This document shows, in pieces, positions 6,057 to 8,000 of a stretch of 8,000 nucleotides of DNA. The notes beneath the pieces are model-generated. The model saw nothing but the letters and a program-made list of their open reading frames with translations. It had not been told where the DNA came from and did no database searches. The stretch spans positions 1 through 8,000 of the forward strand of contig JAUNSQ010000071.1 of NCBI GenBank assembly GCA_030539135.1, read 5' to 3'. The position numbers were made by a program, and so were the translations under genes. How positions within the stretch are numbered: position 1 is the first letter of the stretch; each line of letters begins with the position of its first letter. Source of the stretch: Synergistaceae bacterium. Lineage in GTDB: Bacteria > Synergistota > Synergistia > Synergistales > Synergistaceae.

Positions 6057-8000
6057 GTGGACAAGCTTATGCATTATTGGGGTAAGACAGGAACAATAAA
6101 CGAGGGAGACAAAATTTTTGAATGGCATCCTGTCATTTATCACTGCTTAGATTGTGCAGCGGTTGCTATGGCATGGATTGACAATTCTCCTGCAATTAAG
6201 CGGTCATTGATGGGTCGAGAGGAAAATATAGAAATTCTTGACTGGCCCTTATTTTTTATTTATGTCCATGATTATGGCAAACTCACAACTCCTTTTCAAA
6301 CTATGAACATTCCTTTATGGCGACATTTATTCCCAAATACCGTTGAAGATATTCAACAAAAATCCTCTATGCCTTATCAGCATGGAACGGAAGGGACAAA
6401 GCTCTTTTACAAAGATAACGGTGCTAATTTTGAAGATTATGAAGAATGTAAATGGATGGACGAAGCTGGCGATCATCATCACCGTTGCTATGTTGGAGAT
6501 GTTAGAACGCAGTGTTTTGCCAAAAAAGATAGTCTATTGTTTGAAGATGAGTTAATCGCACGAAAGGAATTCCTTGAAATAGGGATAGAACTATTTTTTA
6601 AGAAGAGACGTGTCAATTTCTTCTCTGCACCTCCAGTCCCTAATGTGTTTAAAGGTTTTTGCTCTGTATGTGATTGGATTGCATCTGATCCTGAGTTTTT
6701 CCCATTTGAAACGCACAAAATAGAACCTAGTAAATACTTGAAGTCGAGGATGTCTTTTGCCCTATCGGCATTAACTAAATGCGGGCTTGTACACGAAAAG
6801 CCGAAAACATTCGGGATGAAGGGAGTGTTTCCAGAATATACGGCAAGAGGTGTTCAAAGTATTAATATATTGCCGGAGAAAAACGGCTTATACATAATTG
6901 AAGCCCCAACTGGCAGCGGAAAGACGGAAACAGCGGTTTCCATCGCGTCAACATTGGTTGAACAGGGATATGCGGATTCGATATTATTTGCACTTCCAAC
7001 ACAAGCTACGGCCAACTCAATGTTTGAACGCCTTGAGAATGTAGCAGAAAAAATGTATCCAGAAGGCAGCAACATTGTCTTAGCCCATGGAAAATCTAAA
7101 TTTAATGATGGATTCAAATCACTTTGCGCGCGTGCGGCGGAAGGAAACGGTGATGAGGGATTACTGCAATGTTCAGAGTGGCTTGCGACTAGCAAAAAGC
7201 GGGCGTTTTTAGGTCAGATTGGGGTATGTACTATCGACCAGGTATTGATGGGAGCCTTGCCTGTCCGCCATAACTTTGTCCGTACCTTTGCGACGGGGCG
7301 TAGTGTGCTAATTGTCGACGAAGTTCATGCTTACGACAGCTATATGAACGGTCTTTTGGATAAAGTATTAATGGAACAGCGAAAATGCAATGGAAATGCC
7401 ATACTTCTTTCGGCAACGCTGCCAGTCAGCCGAAAGATGGAGATTATAAAAGGCTGGTCAGAAGAATCAGATAACGAACTCTCATTAGAATACCCACTGA
7501 TAACAAATATATCTCCAGACCATCCATTGAAAGAATTTATCCCAGATGAAACGCCAGAGAATAAGGTGGTTCATATCGAAATGAAAATTACAAAGGATAT
7601 TCTACCTGATGACGAACTCTTGCAGCGAGCCATCAAATACGCAGAGAGAGGGTTTACTGTAGCTGTAATATGCAACATCGTTTCTGACGCACAGGAAGTG
7701 TGGCATAGATTTAAAAGTATAACCGAAGATGTGTCTGTCGATTTGTTCCACAGTCGTTATACATTCTCTGATAGAAATAGCATTGAAAATGACGTAATAA
7801 CCAAATATGGTAAGGGCCGACAAGAAGGATGCGGCTCGATACTAGTTGCGACACAAGTGATTGAACAAAGCTTAGATTTAGATTTCGATTTTATGATAAC
7901 CCAAGTATGTCCTGTGGAATTACTGTTTCAACGATTGGGGCGTTTATTCAGACATGAACGTAAAACTAGACCAGCTGCTATGCCTGAATGTGTAATGCTT
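6057..8000 (+). CDS. cas3: CRISPR-associated nuclease-helicase Cas3, type I-E (3' end outside window)
   Basis: Effector nuclease of type I-E CRISPR interference, recruited by Cascade to nick and unwind target DNA 3'-to-5'. 648 residues are visible with no frameshift; E. coli Cas3 has about 888, so roughly 240 C-terminal residues are missing. HD nuclease (about 20-210): H29 and D32 in YHCLD, H71-D72 in VHDYGK, H109, H140-H141, and D206 in CDWIASD. Helicase: Walker A GSGKT 286-290, FALPTQATANSM 311-322, FLGQIGVCTIDQVL 384-397, DEVHAYD 421-427, SAT 452-454, VATQVIEQSLD 597-607, QRLGRLFRH 625-633. These blocks closely match what I remember of E. coli Cas3, supporting I-E over I-C or I-F. Start GTG 6057 is preferred because AAGAAGAG (6042-6049) lies 7 nt upstream; ATG 6069 would lose four residues. 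In-frame stop at 6033. GC content is well below the upstream genes, suggesting transfer. Odd: the usual GHHG reads DHHH. Confidence 0.95.
   Translation, partial: MDKLMHYWGKTGTINEGDKIFEWHPVIYHCLDCAAVAMAWIDNSPAIKRSLMGREENIEILDWPLFFIYVHDYGKLTTPFQTMNIPLWRHLFPNTVEDIQQKSSMPYQHGTEGTKLFYKDNGANFEDYEECKWMDEAGDHHHRCYVGDVRTQCFAKKDSLLFEDELIARKEFLEIGIELFFKKRRVNFFSAPPVPNVFKGFCSVCDWIASDPEFFPFETHKIEPSKYLKSRMSFALSALTKCGLVHEKPKTFGMKGVFPEYTARGVQSINILPEKNGLYIIEAPTGSGKTETAVSIASTLVEQGYADSILFALPTQATANSMFERLENVAEKMYPEGSNIVLAHGKSKFNDGFKSLCARAAEGNGDEGLLQCSEWLATSKKRAFLGQIGVCTIDQVLMGALPVRHNFVRTFATGRSVLIVDEVHAYDSYMNGLLDKVLMEQRKCNGNAILLSATLPVSRKMEIIKGWSEESDNELSLEYPLITNISPDHPLKEFIPDETPENKVVHIEMKITKDILPDDELLQRAIKYAERGFTVAVICNIVSDAQEVWHRFKSITEDVSVDLFHSRYTFSDRNSIENDVITKYGKGRQEGCGSILVATQVIEQSLDLDFDFMITQVCPVELLFQRLGRLFRHERKTRPAAMPECVML

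Noticed and set aside
6343..7823. Short ORFs on both strands within the cas3 region
   Set aside because: All lie inside the continuous Cas3 frame, which shows conserved motifs along its whole visible length; the others are shadows.

Overview
The window reads as a Gram-negative-type bacterial chromosome. About the first 5.8 kb is GC-rich (roughly 55-60 % by eye), with heavy use of ATA for isoleucine, tightly packed genes and strong Shine-Dalgarno sites. Exported binding and hydrolase proteins imply a periplasm. The protein style and amino-acid-uptake theme would fit an amino-acid-fermenting anaerobe such as a member of the Synergistota, but that placement is a guess that needs a database search.

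Region 1 (1-4114) is a branched-chain amino-acid (LIV/HAAT) ABC transporter operon in the order livK (3' part only)-livH-livM-livG-livF. The four transporter genes overlap or abut (4 nt overlap, 0 nt gap, 8 nt overlap), so they are translationally coupled. A strong GC hairpin sits between livK and livH, and the operon ends in a textbook intrinsic terminator (11-bp perfect stem, GAAA loop, T-run). The binding protein catches the amino acid in the periplasm, LivH/LivM form the membrane channel, and LivG/LivF supply ATP hydrolysis.

Region 2 (4115-4712) is an intergenic zone with four copies of a short hairpin repeat (GTC - inverted repeat - CCAGYGTCTTT). It also holds an unannotated 34-codon ORF with an excellent ribosome-binding site and one predicted membrane helix, and an extended -10 promoter for the next gene.

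Region 3 (4713-5810) is a secreted nucleoside hydrolase of the inosine-uridine-preferring family, probably a periplasmic purine-nucleoside salvage enzyme.

Region 4 (5811-8000) is compositionally different (roughly 40 % GC). It contains a well-formed promoter with a palindrome exactly in its -35/-10 spacer, a long leader with a stem-loop and T-run, and the first 648 codons of a type I-E (E. coli-like) CRISPR Cas3 nuclease-helicase running off the right edge. A type I-E cas operon and CRISPR array would be expected beyond base 8000; no CRISPR repeats lie inside the window. The composition break at about 5810 suggests the CRISPR-Cas locus was acquired horizontally next to the nucleoside hydrolase gene.
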